64,000 nt of DNA, taken from Zhihengliuella salsuginis. GTDB taxonomy: Bacteria; Actinomycetota; Actinomycetes; Actinomycetales; Micrococcaceae. Of this stretch, positions 15,925 through 24,642 are shown in pieces. Both the position numbers and the translations under genes were made by a program. The notes beneath the pieces are model-generated. The model was not told the origin of the DNA, ran no database searches, and worked only from the letters and a program-made list of their open reading frames with translations. The stretch spans positions 62,001 through 126,000 of the forward strand of contig NZ_BMXK01000010.1 in assembly GCF_014651715.1 (NCBI RefSeq), in the 5' to 3' direction. Within the stretch, counting starts at the first letter, position 1. Every line of letters begins with the position of its first letter.

Positions 15925-17013
15925 TCACCCGCTGACGGGGACCAGGTCCACTGCGGGCAGCGGATCCCGGGTCCCGTCCAGGATGTCCCCGAGCGCCGGG
16001 ACCCGGACGGGGCCGCCGTCGCGCAGGGACAGCTGGGCGGCGTCCGCGACCAGCGAGGCCGCGACGGCGTCGTACGGGGTGCACGGGTTCTCCCGCTCCC
16101 CCAGGACTACCTCGGCGAAGGCCGCCAGTTCGGCCACGTAGGCGTCGTGGAACCGCTCGGCGAACGTCGTGTGCGCCGCGCCGGACGGGAATCCGACGCC
16201 GTTCTCCGCCGAACGCAGGGCCGACTTGTCGTCGAGGCCGACCATCAGGGAGCCGTTCGACCCCTGGATCTCCAGCCGGACGTCGTGCCCCGCCCCGTTG
16301 TACCGGGTGGCCGCGGCTGTGGCGACCGTGCCGTCGGCGAGGGTCAACACGGCGAGGGCCGTGTCGACGTCGCCCACGCCGCCGATCGCCGGGTCGCCGT
16401 TGTTTGAGCCGCGGGCGTAGACCTCGACGATCTCCTGCCCCGTCAGCCAGCGCAGGATGTCGAAGTCGTGGACGGAGCAGTCCCGGAACAGGCCGCCGGA
16501 CGTCGCCAGGAAGTCGACCGACGGCGGGAACATGTCCCCCGTGACGGCCCGCAGGCCGTGGATCCAGCCGAGCTCGCCGGCGTCGTAGGCGCGCTTGGCG
16601 GCCAGGTAGCCGGCGTCGAAGCGCCGCTGGTGCCCGATCTGGACGACGCCGGCGGCGGCCTCGATCTCCCGCAGCAGCGGCAGCGCCGAGACGACATCGG
16701 CGGAGACGGGCTTCTCGCAGAACACGGGAATCCCGGCGGCGACGCCGGCCCGGATCAGTTCCGGGTGCGTCGCCGTCCCGGTGGCGATCAGCAGTCCGTC
16801 GATGCGCGAGGCGAGCAGCTCGTCGACGCTGCCGGCCGAGCAGACGCCGAGTTCGTCACCCACGGACCGGGCGAACTCCGCGGCGACGTCGGCGACGACG
16901 ATCTCCAGACTGATGTCGCGCCGGGCGAGCTGCCCGCGCACGGTCAGGAGGTTGCGGGCGTGCATCTGGCCGATGCGGCCGACGCCCACCAGTCCGAGGG
17001 TGATGGTCTTCAT
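15925..17013 (-). CDS. Gfo/Idh/MocA dehydrogenase, IolG-like (inositol 2-dehydrogenase family)
   Basis: A 362-residue NAD(P)-dependent oxidoreductase. The Rossmann start GLVGVGRIGQMHARNL, the FCEKPVSAD motif with the catalytic lysine, and GHQRRFDAGYLAAKRAYDAGELGWIHGLRAVTGDM closely follow bacterial inositol 2-dehydrogenases. The later HDFDILRWLTGQEIVEV supplies the conserved D and H for hydride transfer. It is the last of three dehydrogenases in a leftward unit facing the GntR regulator, 34 bases after the previous gene. It probably oxidises myo-inositol or a stereoisomer such as D-chiro- or scyllo-inositol. Which isomer cannot be read from the sequence. Confidence 0.87.
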   Translation of the reverse strand: MKTITLGLVGVGRIGQMHARNLLTVRGQLARRDISLEIVVADVAAEFARSVGDELGVCSAGSVDELLASRIDGLLIATGTATHPELIRAGVAAGIPVFCEKPVSADVVSALPLLREIEAAAGVVQIGHQRRFDAGYLAAKRAYDAGELGWIHGLRAVTGDMFPPSVDFLATSGGLFRDCSVHDFDILRWLTGQEIVEVYARGSNNGDPAIGGVGDVDTALAVLTLADGTVATAAATRYNGAGHDVRLEIQGSNGSLMVGLDDKSALRSAENGVGFPSGAAHTTFAERFHDAYVAELAAFAEVVLGERENPCTPYDAVAASLVADAAQLSLRDGGPVRVPALGDILDGTRDPLPAVDLVPVSG

Positions 17014-17047
17014 GTTGAGCCTTCCTGTGGTGTTGTCGATGGCCGGG

Positions 17048-18103
17048 CTACCGGCCGGGGCGCCCGAGAGCCGGGCCGAAGTCGATGCCCGCCGCTGACC
17101 GGAGCCGGTCAGCAGCGTCCAGCGCCAGCCGGGAGGCCTCGAGCGGCCACTCCTGTGTCTCGAGGCGCCCGTCGGCGATGGCGCGGCTGGCTGCCGCCGC
17201 CTGGTAGTGCAATCCGGCGACCTGATCGAGCGCCGGATGCTCCCATCGGTGCCGCTCGCCGTCGGCGGTGACCACGGTCAGGCCCGCCGGTGAGTTGAAG
17301 GGGCCGTCGATGGTCAGGGAGGCCGCGCTGCCCGTGATGGTGAAGGTCGACGGGGTGAAGCCGCTCAGCGTGGTGTGCAGCGCGGAGGTCGCGCCGCCGT
17401 CGTGCTCCAGCACCGCAGAGACGTGCGTGTGCACGCCGTCCGCGCCCTCGGGGCCGTGGTACCCGGCGCCGGCCGTCGCACTGCGCACCCCGCCGAGCAC
17501 GTGCGTGCTCAGCGCGAGGAGGTAGATCCCGAGGTCCATCAGCGGCCCGCCGGCCAGGTCCGGCCGGTAGGCGCGGTGGTCCTCCGGCAGGAACTCTCCG
17601 TAGTCGGCGACGACGCCCTCGATCCGGCCGAGCCGCCCCGAGTCGAGGACCTGCCGCACGACGTCGAACGCCGGCAGGTAGACGGTCCACATCGCCTCGC
17701 CCGCGAATACTCCGCGGGCGCGGGCGGCGGCGGCGATCTCGTCCGCCTGGGCGGCCGTGATGCCGATCGGCTTCTCGATCAGCACGTGCTTGCCGTGCGC
17801 GATCGCCTCAAGCGCCAGCTCCAGGTGGGCCGGGTGGGGAGTGGCGACGTAGACGATGTCGACGTCGTCGGCCGCCGCCAGCGCACCGTAGCCGCCGTGG
17901 GCCACCAGGCCGTACCGGTCTGCGAACGCCTGCGCGCGGTCCGTCGAGCGGGAGCCGACGGCCACGACGCGCTGCGTCCCGTGGGCCTGCAGCGACTCGG
18001 CGAAGCGTTCGCCGATCCAGCCGGGGCCGGCGATCCCCCAGCGCAGGGACGGGGCGAGCGCCGGGTCCGGTGTACGGGGCTCGGGAAAATCGAATGCGGT
18101 CAT
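17048..18103 (-). CDS. Gfo/Idh/MocA oxidoreductase (trans-dihydrodiol/glucose-fructose type)
   Basis: A 351-residue oxidoreductase, more distant from IolG than its neighbours. Visible are RWGIAGPGWIGERFAESL, VYVATPHPAHLELALEAIAHGKHVLIEKPIGI and the GFLAGEAMWTVYLPAFDVVRQVLDSGRLG-type segment (here FAGEAMWTVYLPAFD) seen in dimeric dihydrodiol dehydrogenase and glucose-fructose oxidoreductase-like proteins. GGPLMDLGIYLLAL is the substrate-site segment. The ATG at 18103 overlaps the previous stop as ATGA. Its place in the inositol locus suggests a cyclitol or sugar substrate; the precise one is unknown. Confidence 0.84.
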   Translation of the reverse strand: MTAFDFPEPRTPDPALAPSLRWGIAGPGWIGERFAESLQAHGTQRVVAVGSRSTDRAQAFADRYGLVAHGGYGALAAADDVDIVYVATPHPAHLELALEAIAHGKHVLIEKPIGITAAQADEIAAAARARGVFAGEAMWTVYLPAFDVVRQVLDSGRLGRIEGVVADYGEFLPEDHRAYRPDLAGGPLMDLGIYLLALSTHVLGGVRSATAGAGYHGPEGADGVHTHVSAVLEHDGGATSALHTTLSGFTPSTFTITGSAASLTIDGPFNSPAGLTVVTADGERHRWEHPALDQVAGLHYQAAAASRAIADGRLETQEWPLEASRLALDAADRLRSAAGIDFGPALGRPGR

Positions 18104-19122
18104 GAGGCGACCACGGCCGTCCACGCGCCACCGTCGGACATCGAGGCCTGCAGGGCGTCGGCGACGAGGCAGGCGGCGAGCCCGTCGCCGGCCGAGGCGA
18201 GCCCCGGATGCGGCTCGCCGCCCTCTCCCGGCACCGTGGCAAGGGAGTCGATCCAGGCGGTGAGCTCCAGGCGGTACGCGTCCTCGAAGCGGGGGCGCCA
18301 GTCGTCCGGGTACCCGGTCCCGCGCAGGCCGTCCCGGTGGGTGAGGAGCGCCGGCGACTCGGTGAATTCGACCGCGCCGTCTTCAGCGACGACCTCCAGC
18401 CGGGTGGAGTAGCCGTAGCGGCAGTTCAGGAAGAGCTCGAGGGTGGCCGTGACGCCGTTGGCGAGGCGGAGCATCATGAAGGCAGGGTCCTGTAGCCCCT
18501 CCGGCGCGCCCGAACTCGAGCGCCCCAGCGGGACCCAGCAGACCTCGCGGACCGGCGACCCGAACAGCCACGGCATCGAGTCCAGCTCGTGGATCGCCGA
18601 ATTGGTGATGGCGGAGGCGGTGGTGGCGCCGCGGGCCGACGCGACGTTGCGGCTGATGCAGTGCGCCATCAGCGGCCGCCCCCACTGCCCGGCCTCCAGC
18701 CCCGAGCGGAGCTGCGCGTGCGCCGGGTCGAACCGCCGCATGAAACCCAGGGTGATGAGGCTGGAACCGTGCTCGGCGACCCAGCGCTCGTCCGCGGCGA
18801 CGATCCGCCGGCAGTCGTCGACGGCGGGCGCGAGCGGTTTCTCGCAGAGCACCGGCTTGCCCGCGTCGAGGCAGGCCGTCACGAGCTCCGCGTGCGTGGA
18901 GTCGTGGGAGGCGATGACGACGGCGTCGACGCCGGGATCCGCGATCACCGCTCCGGCGTCGGACGTGCTGCGCGCGCCCGCCCCGCCGGCGACGCGGCCC
19001 GCCCTCTCAGCGTCCAGGTCCGCCACGACCGCCACCCGCGCGCCCGGAACGCTGCGGGAGAGCTGGCGGACGTGGTCGGCGCCCATGACCCCGGCCCCGA
19101 TGACTCCTACATTGATCGGCAT
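18100..19122 (-). CDS. Gfo/Idh/MocA dehydrogenase, IolG-like
   Basis: A 340-residue oxidoreductase, first gene of the three-dehydrogenase unit. NVGVIGAGVMGADHVRQLSRSVPGARVAVVADLD is the NAD-binding start, VLCEKPLAP carries the catalytic lysine, and LGFMRRFDPAHAQLRSGLEAGQWGRPLMAHCISRN with ELDSMPWLFG resembles the iolG gene near 25 kb. It may act on myo-inositol itself or an isomer. The ATG at 19122 has an AGGAGATGC site. It is divergent from the GntR gene; the 249-base gap holds two operator-like sites, so it is likely repressed by that regulator. Confidence 0.86.
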   Translation of the reverse strand: MPINVGVIGAGVMGADHVRQLSRSVPGARVAVVADLDAERAGRVAGGAGARSTSDAGAVIADPGVDAVVIASHDSTHAELVTACLDAGKPVLCEKPLAPAVDDCRRIVAADERWVAEHGSSLITLGFMRRFDPAHAQLRSGLEAGQWGRPLMAHCISRNVASARGATTASAITNSAIHELDSMPWLFGSPVREVCWVPLGRSSSGAPEGLQDPAFMMLRLANGVTATLELFLNCRYGYSTRLEVVAEDGAVEFTESPALLTHRDGLRGTGYPDDWRPRFEDAYRLELTAWIDSLATVPGEGGEPHPGLASAGDGLAACLVADALQASMSDGGAWTAVVAS

Positions 19123-19254
19123 CGCATCTCCTGTGTGTCGTGGGCCCCGCGGCCGGAGGCACTCCGGAATGCGGCCGCCGTGCCGGCCCGGCCTTTCGCC
19201 GGCCGGACACGTGCACCACCAGCTTGGTGACAATAATCACGCTTGTCAATAGAA

Positions 19255-19264
19255 TGTCATGACA
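19255..19264. promoter_or_regulatory. iol operator site 1
   Basis: TGTCATGACA is a perfect palindrome, extended to ATGTCATGACAT at 19254-19265. It lies 133 bases upstream of the leftward dehydrogenase unit. The flank AATAGAATG is shared with site 2. It fits the consensus KGWCHTRACA that I recall for the GntR-type inositol regulator IolR of Corynebacterium glutamicum at all ten positions. Confidence 0.65.
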
Positions 19265-19305
19265 TACTCACTTGATGGAAGGGCCCGTACGAGCCTCACG
19301 CGTGA

Positions 19306-19334
19306 TGGACTTCACAAAGTTTGGTTGATAGAAT
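19306..19334 (+). promoter_or_regulatory. Promoter of the GntR-iolB unit
   Basis: TGGACT (19306-19311) and TAGAAT (19329-19334) are 17 bases apart. Operator site 2 begins at the last base of the -10 box, so the regulator would cover the transcription start and probably represses its own gene. Confidence 0.5.
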
Positions 19335-19343
19335 GACAGGACA
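19334..19343. promoter_or_regulatory. iol operator site 2
   Basis: TGACAGGACA lies at the predicted transcription start of the GntR-iolB unit. The same 10 bases recur in inverted orientation upstream of iolC at 30598-30607. It differs from the recalled IolR consensus at one position. Confidence 0.6.
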
Positions 19344-19371
19344 CATTTACATCAACTGCGGGAGTGGAGCT

Positions 19372-20106
19372 GTGGCACTGAACCTGAAGATCTCGAAGGA
19401 CTCCCCCGTACCCCTGTACCACCAGGTGGTCCAGGGGTTCGAGGACGCAGTCAACGCAGGCGAGCTGCCGCCGGGGACGAAACTCGAGAACGAGATCGAA
19501 CTGGCCCGCCAGCTGGGCCTGTCCCGGCCCACCATGCGCAAGGCCATGGACGAATTGGTGCGGGCTGGCCTGCTCGTGCGCAAGCGCGGCGTGGGGACCC
19601 AGGTCGTGGCGCCCAGCGTGCGCCGCCCCCTGCAGCTCTCCAGTCTCCACGACGACCTCGCCAAATCCGGCTCCCGCCCCACGACGAAGGTCCTGGAGTT
19701 CGGGACGGCCCCCGCTCCGGCGGAGGTCGCCGGGCACCTCGGCCTCGCCGCGGGCGCCGACGCCTACCACATGATCCGCCTGCGCTCTGTGGACGGGAAG
19801 CCGTTGGCCGTGATGGAGAACTGGGTCCCCCTCGCCTTCGGGACGCTCACCGAGGAGGAGCTCGCCGAGCGGGGACTGTACGACCTGCTGCGCGGCCTCG
19901 GCATCAACTTCCACCTGGCGCACCAGCGCGTCGGTGCGGCACTGGCCACGCGCTACCAGGCCGACCTTCTGGAGATGGAGCCGCGCGAGGCCGTGGTGAC
20001 GATGGAGCGAACTGCCACGGACGACCAGGGACGGCCCGTCGAGACCGGCCACCACGTCTACGCGGCGGACCTCTACTCCTTCGAGATGACGCTCATGCAG
20101 CACTGA
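19372..20106 (+). CDS. GntR-family regulator (UTRA type), probable inositol repressor
   Basis: A 244-residue regulator. Residues about 8-75 form the GntR winged helix: PLYHQVVQGFEDAVNAGELPPGTKLENEIELARQLGLSRPTMRKAMDELVRAGLLVRKRGVGTQVV. The rest is a UTRA ligand-binding domain (YHMIRLRSVDGKPLAVMENWVP, FHLAHQRVGAALATRYQADLLEM). The GTG at 19372 is chosen because GGAG lies just upstream and the family fold begins there. An in-frame ATG at 19335 falls inside an operator site. Location beside iolB and between inositol operons, and repeated operator-like sites at the other inositol promoters, indicate an IolR-type role with an inositol intermediate as effector. Confidence 0.86.
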   Translation: MALNLKISKDSPVPLYHQVVQGFEDAVNAGELPPGTKLENEIELARQLGLSRPTMRKAMDELVRAGLLVRKRGVGTQVVAPSVRRPLQLSSLHDDLAKSGSRPTTKVLEFGTAPAPAEVAGHLGLAAGADAYHMIRLRSVDGKPLAVMENWVPLAFGTLTEEELAERGLYDLLRGLGINFHLAHQRVGAALATRYQADLLEMEPREAVVTMERTATDDQGRPVETGHHVYAADLYSFEMTLMQH

Positions 20107-20140
20107 CCACCATCAAGCAACCTACGGAAAGAGGCAACAC

Positions 20141-21046
20141 GTGACTGAATGGATCCACCGCGCCGGCGAAGCCCCGCAGGGACCCTGGTTCTGCTCTCTC
20201 GGCGCCCACGACTCCGCGACCGCCGTCGGCGGCTGGAAGCACACCGGACTGCGCGTCGGCGACTTCGCCGACGGGGCTTCCGTCACTCTCGACGCCACCT
20301 CCGAGGAGCGCATCGTCGTCCCGCTCAGCGGCGACTACGACGTCACCGTCGACGGCGAGACCTACTCGCTCAACGGACGTCGATCCGTGTTCCACGGCCC
20401 GGCAGACGTGCTCTACACGGGCATCGACCGGTCCATGACGATCACCGCCCGCGGCGGTGGCCGGCTGGCCGTCGCGTCGGCACCGGCCAAGGCCGAGTAC
20501 CCTGTGCGCCACCTGCGCAAGGCCGAGATCCCCGTGGAGTTGCGAGGCGCCGGCCAGTCGTCCCGCCAGGTGCAGAACTTCGGCACCCCGGCCACGCTGG
20601 AGGCGGACCGGTTCATCGTCTGCGAGGTCATCACCCCGTCGAGCAACTGGTCCTCCTACCCTCCCCACAAGCACGACAAGGAGAAGGACGGCGAGACCCA
20701 GCTGGAGGAGATCTACTACTTCGAGACGCAGCTCTCGGACGCCGCCCCGGAGGCCGTCCGCGCGAACGGCACCGCCGACTCGCACGGTTACCAGCGCGTC
20801 TACGCGTCCGACGACCGCCCGATCGACGTGGCCACCGAGGTCCGCTCCGGCGACGTCGTCCTGGTCCCCTACGGCTGGCACGGGCCGGCCATGGCCACGC
20901 CCGGCTACGACCTCTACTACCTGAACGTCATGGCCGGCCCGGGCCCCGTCCGGGAGTGGCTCATCTCCGACGACCCGCACCACGGCTGGGTCCGCCAGAC
21001 CTGGGAGGACCAGGACATCGACCCGCGATTGCCGTTCACGGCCTGA
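20141..21046 (+). CDS. iolB: 5-deoxy-glucuronate isomerase
   Basis: A 301-residue bicupin isomerase converting 5-deoxy-D-glucuronate to 2-deoxy-5-keto-D-gluconate, the third catabolic step after IolG and IolE/IolD. Recognisable stretches are VVPLSGDYDVTVDGETYSLNGRRSVFHGPADVLY, SNWSSYPPHKHDKEKDGETQLEEIYYFE (metal-binding histidines and glutamate) and VVLVPYGWHGPAMATPGYDLYYLNVMAGP. Length matches the family. The GTG follows an AGAGG site and lies 34 bases after the GntR stop, so the two genes are one unit. It is the only core iol gene outside the long leftward operon. A strong hairpin follows the stop. Confidence 0.93.
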   Translation: MTEWIHRAGEAPQGPWFCSLGAHDSATAVGGWKHTGLRVGDFADGASVTLDATSEERIVVPLSGDYDVTVDGETYSLNGRRSVFHGPADVLYTGIDRSMTITARGGGRLAVASAPAKAEYPVRHLRKAEIPVELRGAGQSSRQVQNFGTPATLEADRFIVCEVITPSSNWSSYPPHKHDKEKDGETQLEEIYYFETQLSDAAPEAVRANGTADSHGYQRVYASDDRPIDVATEVRSGDVVLVPYGWHGPAMATPGYDLYYLNVMAGPGPVREWLISDDPHHGWVRQTWEDQDIDPRLPFTA

Positions 21047-21056
21047 CTCAGCCACC

Positions 21057-21100
21057 ACGACGCCGGCACCCACCCCTCGCGGGGCGGGTGCCGGCGTCGT
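21057..21100. terminator. Bidirectional terminator between iolB and a dehydrogenase gene
   Basis: ACGACGCCGGCACCC (21057-21071) and GGGTGCCGGCGTCGT (21086-21100) form a perfect 15-bp stem. A short T-rich run follows on the plus strand (TTCTGCTC). The genes on either side converge, so the hairpin can stop both transcripts. Confidence 0.8.
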
Positions 21101-21105
21101 TCTGC

Positions 21106-22134
21106 TCAGCTGCTGATGGCCACGCGCCGTCCGGTGTCGGCGCTCTCGCGCGCAGCGTCGAGGACAGCGACTGTATGCAGTACCTGGTCGAGTCGCACCG
21201 GCGGTTCCGTCCCGTCCACCAGTGCACGATGCAGGCTCCGGTAGAAGTCCGAGTAGTCCCCCGGCACCGGCTTCACCGTCCGGCGACCCGCTGCGGTGCT
21301 GAGGACACCCCACCGGGACTCGTCCTCCAGCCCCCACTCGCCCTCGAACGAGGCCGGGCGCCGGCCGGCGCGCACCAGGTCGATCTGCACGTCGGACATG
21401 CGGGAATCATACGAGCCGGAGCTCCCGTACACCGTCATCGCGCGCTCCTCACGGCGGCAGACCTTGCTGCCCGTGGCCGTGGAGTAGACGCCGTTGGCGT
21501 GATGCAGCCCGAGGCTGAAGGAGCCGTCGACCCGCTCGGCTCCGCTGCCCACCCGGTCGAGGTGGCCGTCGACCTGCACCACCGGCCCGAACAGGCAGGT
21601 GAGCTGGTCGACGACGTGCGCGCCGAGATCGCGCAGCAGGCCGTTGGCGGCACCCGGTTCGAGCGTCGCCGGATCGTCCTGGTCGAGGACGAAATGCGCC
21701 CGCCAGACGTCTCCGAGTTCGCCCGAGTCGAGGACCGACCGGAGCGTCAGCAGGTCCGTGTCCCAGCGGCGGTTCTGGTAGACCGTCAGCACCCGGTCCG
21801 CCCGTTCAGCAGCGTCGCGGAGCTCGCGGCCCGTGGCCGCGTCCGGGGCGAAGGGCTTGTCCGCCACGACGTGCACCCTGCGCTCGAGAGCTCTTAGGAC
21901 GAGCTCGCGGCGCGTCTGCGGAGGCGTGCTCACAACAACGGCGTCGACGCCGGCGTCGATCAGGTCGTCGAGCGAGCTGTAGGCCGGGATCCCGGGGGCC
22001 TCGGCCGCCAGCACCCTGCGACGTTCGGCCGACCCCGTGACGACCCCGGAGAGGCTCCACTCGGCGGCCGCCTGGATGTACGGGAGGTGGGAAAGCCTCC
22101 CACCGGCGCCGAAGCCCACGAGTCCGATGCGCAT
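21106..22134 (-). CDS. Gfo/Idh/MocA oxidoreductase, IolW/YdgJ-like (possible scyllo-inositol dehydrogenase)
   Basis: A 342-residue oxidoreductase. RIGLVGFGAGGRLSHLPYIQAAAEWSLSGVVT, the VVADKPFAPDAATGRELRDAAERA segment with the catalytic lysine in DKP rather than EKP, LTVYQNRRWDTDLLTLRSVLDSGELG and LRDLGAHVVDQLTCLFG are marks of the YdgJ/IolW branch, which includes NADP-dependent scyllo-inositol dehydrogenases. Substrate assignment is inferred. It is separated from the end of the long iol operon by a strong hairpin, so it probably has its own transcription, or receives some read-through. It converges on iolB. Confidence 0.82.
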   Translation of the reverse strand: MRIGLVGFGAGGRLSHLPYIQAAAEWSLSGVVTGSAERRRVLAAEAPGIPAYSSLDDLIDAGVDAVVVSTPPQTRRELVLRALERRVHVVADKPFAPDAATGRELRDAAERADRVLTVYQNRRWDTDLLTLRSVLDSGELGDVWRAHFVLDQDDPATLEPGAANGLLRDLGAHVVDQLTCLFGPVVQVDGHLDRVGSGAERVDGSFSLGLHHANGVYSTATGSKVCRREERAMTVYGSSGSYDSRMSDVQIDLVRAGRRPASFEGEWGLEDESRWGVLSTAAGRRTVKPVPGDYSDFYRSLHRALVDGTEPPVRLDQVLHTVAVLDAARESADTGRRVAISS

Positions 22135-22179
22135 GTTTGTCTCTCTCCTGTGCAGTGGTTGGAACGCAACCCGACGGAA

Positions 22180-22224
22180 AAGGCACGCCGGGCGCCCGGA
22201 TGTCCCGAGCGCCCGGCGTGCCTT
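22180..22224 (-). terminator. Terminator of the long iol operon
   Basis: AAGGCACGCCGGGCGC (22180-22195) pairs perfectly with GCGCCCGGCGTGCCTT (22209-22224) over 16 bp with a 13-base loop. On the minus strand the stem is followed by TTCC. It starts 12 bases after the iolA/mmsA stop codon, marking the end of the seven-gene operon. Confidence 0.8.
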
Positions 22225-22236
22225 ACGACGGTGCTG

Positions 22237-23742
22237 CTAGTGCTTCTCGCTGGAGGGGAACGCGAACGACGCGCCCGATGCCTCCGAGACCTCCGGCCAG
22301 CGGGTGGTGACCGCCTTGGCCCGCGTGTAGAAGCGGATGCCGTCCGGGCCGTAGATGTGGTGGTCGCCGAACAGCGAGTCCTTCCAACCACCGAACGAGT
22401 GCCACGCGACCGGAACCGGCAGCGGGACGTTGACGCCGACCATGCCGACCTGGATGCGGCGCGTGAACGTCCGGGCCGAGTAGCCGGAGGAGGTGAAGAT
22501 CGCCGTCCCGTTGCCGTACGGGTTGGCGTTGACCAGGTGGATCGCCTCTTCGAGGGAGTCCACGCGGACGACGACGAGCACCGGGCCGAAGATCTCCTCC
22601 TCGTAGGCGCTCATCTCGGTCTTGACCTGGTCGATCAGCGTCGGGCCGACGAAGAAGCCCTCCTCGTGGTCCTCGACCACCAGGTCCCGGCCGTCGACCA
22701 GGATCGCGGCGCCGTCGGACTCCGCCTCGCCCACGATCTTCTGGACCCGGGACTTGGACGCCGGGGTGATGACCGGGCCCATGTCCGCCGACGGGTCCGT
22801 GCCGTCGGAGACCTTGACGTCCTTCGCGCGCTGGACGAGCTTGTCGACGACCAGATCGCCGGCCTCGCCGACGGCCACCGCCACGGAGATCGCCATGCAG
22901 CGCTGACCGGCTGAACCGAACGCGGCCGCGGTCAGGTGGTCGGCGGCGACGTCCATGTCGGCATCCGGCATCACGACGGCGTGGTTCTTGGCGCCGCCGA
23001 GGGCCTGGACGCGCTTGCCGTGCGCGGTGGCCGTCTCGTGCACGTACTTGGCGATCGGGGTCGAGCCCACGAACGAGATCGCGTCGACATCCGGGTGCGT
23101 CAGCAGGCCGTCGACCGCGTCCTTGCCGCCGTGCACGACGTTGAAGACGCCGTCCGGCAGACCGGCCTCCTTCCAGAGCCGCGCCATGAAGAGCGACGCC
23201 GAGGGGTCGCGCTCGCTCGGCTTCAGGATGAAGGCGTTGCCCGCCGCGATGGCCACCGGGGCCATCCACATCGGCACCATGACCGGGAAGTTGAACGGGG
23301 TGATGCCGGCGACCACGCCGACCGGCTGGCGGAAGGAGTGAACGTCGATGCCGGTGGCGACCTGGTCGGAGAAGTCGCCCTTGAGCGACTGCGAGATGCC
23401 GCACGCGAACTCGACGACCTCCAGGCCGCGGCCGATCTCGCCGGCGGCGTCGGAGAGCACCTTGCCGTGCTCGCTCGTGACGATCTGCGCGAGCTCGGCC
23501 GTGTTGGCCGCGAGCAGCTCGCGGAACTTGAAGAGGACGGCGCTGCGCTTGGCGATCGAGACGTCGGCCCAGGTGTCGGCGGCGGTCCGGGCGGCGGCGA
23601 CGGCCGCGTTCAGGTCCTCGGTCGAGGCGAGCTGGAGATCGCCCGTGACCTGGCCGGTGGCCGGGTTGTAGACGGGCTGGGTCTCGGTGCCCGACCCGGC
23701 CGTCTCCTCGCCGTTGATGAAGTGGTTGATGCTGGTGGTCAT
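22237..23742 (-). CDS. iolA: (Methyl)malonate-semialdehyde dehydrogenase, CoA-acylating
   Basis: A 501-residue aldehyde dehydrogenase making acetyl-CoA and CO2 from malonate semialdehyde, the last step of inositol breakdown (also called MmsA, where it acts on methylmalonate semialdehyde in valine breakdown). Marks are GITPFNFPVMVPMWMAPVAIAAGNAFILKPSERDP, FVGSTPIAKYVHETATAHGKRVQALGGAKNHAVVMPDAD, and FGSAGQRCMAIS with the catalytic cysteine. The ending GDHHIYGPDGIRFYTRAKAVTTRWP is diagnostic of the acylating subfamily. It is the last gene of the leftward iol operon, 24 bases after the iolH-like gene, and is followed by a hairpin. Confidence 0.93.
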   Translation of the reverse strand: MTTSINHFINGEETAGSGTETQPVYNPATGQVTGDLQLASTEDLNAAVAAARTAADTWADVSIAKRSAVLFKFRELLAANTAELAQIVTSEHGKVLSDAAGEIGRGLEVVEFACGISQSLKGDFSDQVATGIDVHSFRQPVGVVAGITPFNFPVMVPMWMAPVAIAAGNAFILKPSERDPSASLFMARLWKEAGLPDGVFNVVHGGKDAVDGLLTHPDVDAISFVGSTPIAKYVHETATAHGKRVQALGGAKNHAVVMPDADMDVAADHLTAAAFGSAGQRCMAISVAVAVGEAGDLVVDKLVQRAKDVKVSDGTDPSADMGPVITPASKSRVQKIVGEAESDGAAILVDGRDLVVEDHEEGFFVGPTLIDQVKTEMSAYEEEIFGPVLVVVRVDSLEEAIHLVNANPYGNGTAIFTSSGYSARTFTRRIQVGMVGVNVPLPVPVAWHSFGGWKDSLFGDHHIYGPDGIRFYTRAKAVTTRWPEVSEASGASFAFPSSEKH

Positions 23743-23766
23743 GGTCTTCCTAACCTGCTCGGTGCT

Positions 23767-24642
23767 TCACGCGCTGGCGCGCTTGATGAATTCGTTGATG
23801 GTCTGCTTCTGGTACCGGGACACCTCGTGCGCGTTCTCGTTCTCGGCGAAGACCGAGGAGCACATGACGGTGTCGTCGCTGTCGAGGAAGCCGATCTCGG
23901 CCAGTCCGCCGAACAGCTCGTCCCAGTCGACGTCGCCGTCGCCGATCTTCAGGTGCTGGTGCACGCGGGCCGTGTTGCCGGCCGGGTTGCTGATGTACCG
24001 CAGCCCGTGCGAGGCACGGTGGTCCATGGTGTCGGCGATGTGCACGATCCGGACCTTGTCCCCCGCGGCGCGCAGGATGTCCAGGGGCGCATCGTTCATG
24101 TGGAACGTGTGCGGGGCGACGTAGACCATGCCGACACTCGGGGAGTTGAGACCCCGGATGACGCGCAGGGCGGCGAGCCCCTCCTCCACGTAGTCGTCCG
24201 GGTGCGGATCGATCGCGACGTGGATGCCCTCCCGCTCGATGATCGGCAACAGCTCCTCCATGGACCGGTAGAAACTGGCCTCCGACTGCTCCGGGTGCTC
24301 CGGGCGGCCGGAGAACTCGGTGCCGAACTGGTGCACGCCCAGGTCGACGCCGATCTGCAGCGCGCGCTTCCAGTAGCGGACGGCTGCCTCGCGCAGCTGC
24401 TCGTCCGGTGCGGACCACCGCAGCACGGGCAGGATGCTCGCGACCTGCACTCCGGCGGCGTCGCACGCTGCCCGGAACTTCCGCACCAGACCATCGTCCG
24501 CCTTCGGGTGCATGTAGAACGGGATCATGTCCGGGTGCGGGGTCAGCTGCAGGTACTCGTATCCGAGGTCGGCGGCCAGCGCCGGGAACTCGAGCAGCGA
24601 GTAGGAGTGGTGGAACGGTGTCGGGTCGAGGGCGGTCTTCAT
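23767..24642 (-). CDS. IolH-like TIM-barrel protein (xylose isomerase/AP endonuclease 2 family)
   Basis: A 291-residue sugar-phosphate isomerase/epimerase-fold protein. LDPTPFHHSYSLLEFPALAADLGYEYLQLTPHPDMIPFY opens the barrel; IHVAIDPHPDDYVEEGLAAL, VGMVYVAPHTFHMND, VRIVHIADTMDHRASHGLRYISNPAGNTARVHQHLKIGDGDVDWDELF supply metal-binding residues. It matches IolH proteins of inositol operons, whose exact reaction is not settled; isomerase or epimerase work on an inositol-derived keto compound is inferred. The ATG at 24642 overlaps the iolG stop as ATGA. IolI (inosose isomerase) is an alternative name for related proteins. Confidence 0.8.
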   Translation of the reverse strand: MKTALDPTPFHHSYSLLEFPALAADLGYEYLQLTPHPDMIPFYMHPKADDGLVRKFRAACDAAGVQVASILPVLRWSAPDEQLREAAVRYWKRALQIGVDLGVHQFGTEFSGRPEHPEQSEASFYRSMEELLPIIEREGIHVAIDPHPDDYVEEGLAALRVIRGLNSPSVGMVYVAPHTFHMNDAPLDILRAAGDKVRIVHIADTMDHRASHGLRYISNPAGNTARVHQHLKIGDGDVDWDELFGGLAEIGFLDSDDTVMCSSVFAENENAHEVSRYQKQTINEFIKRASA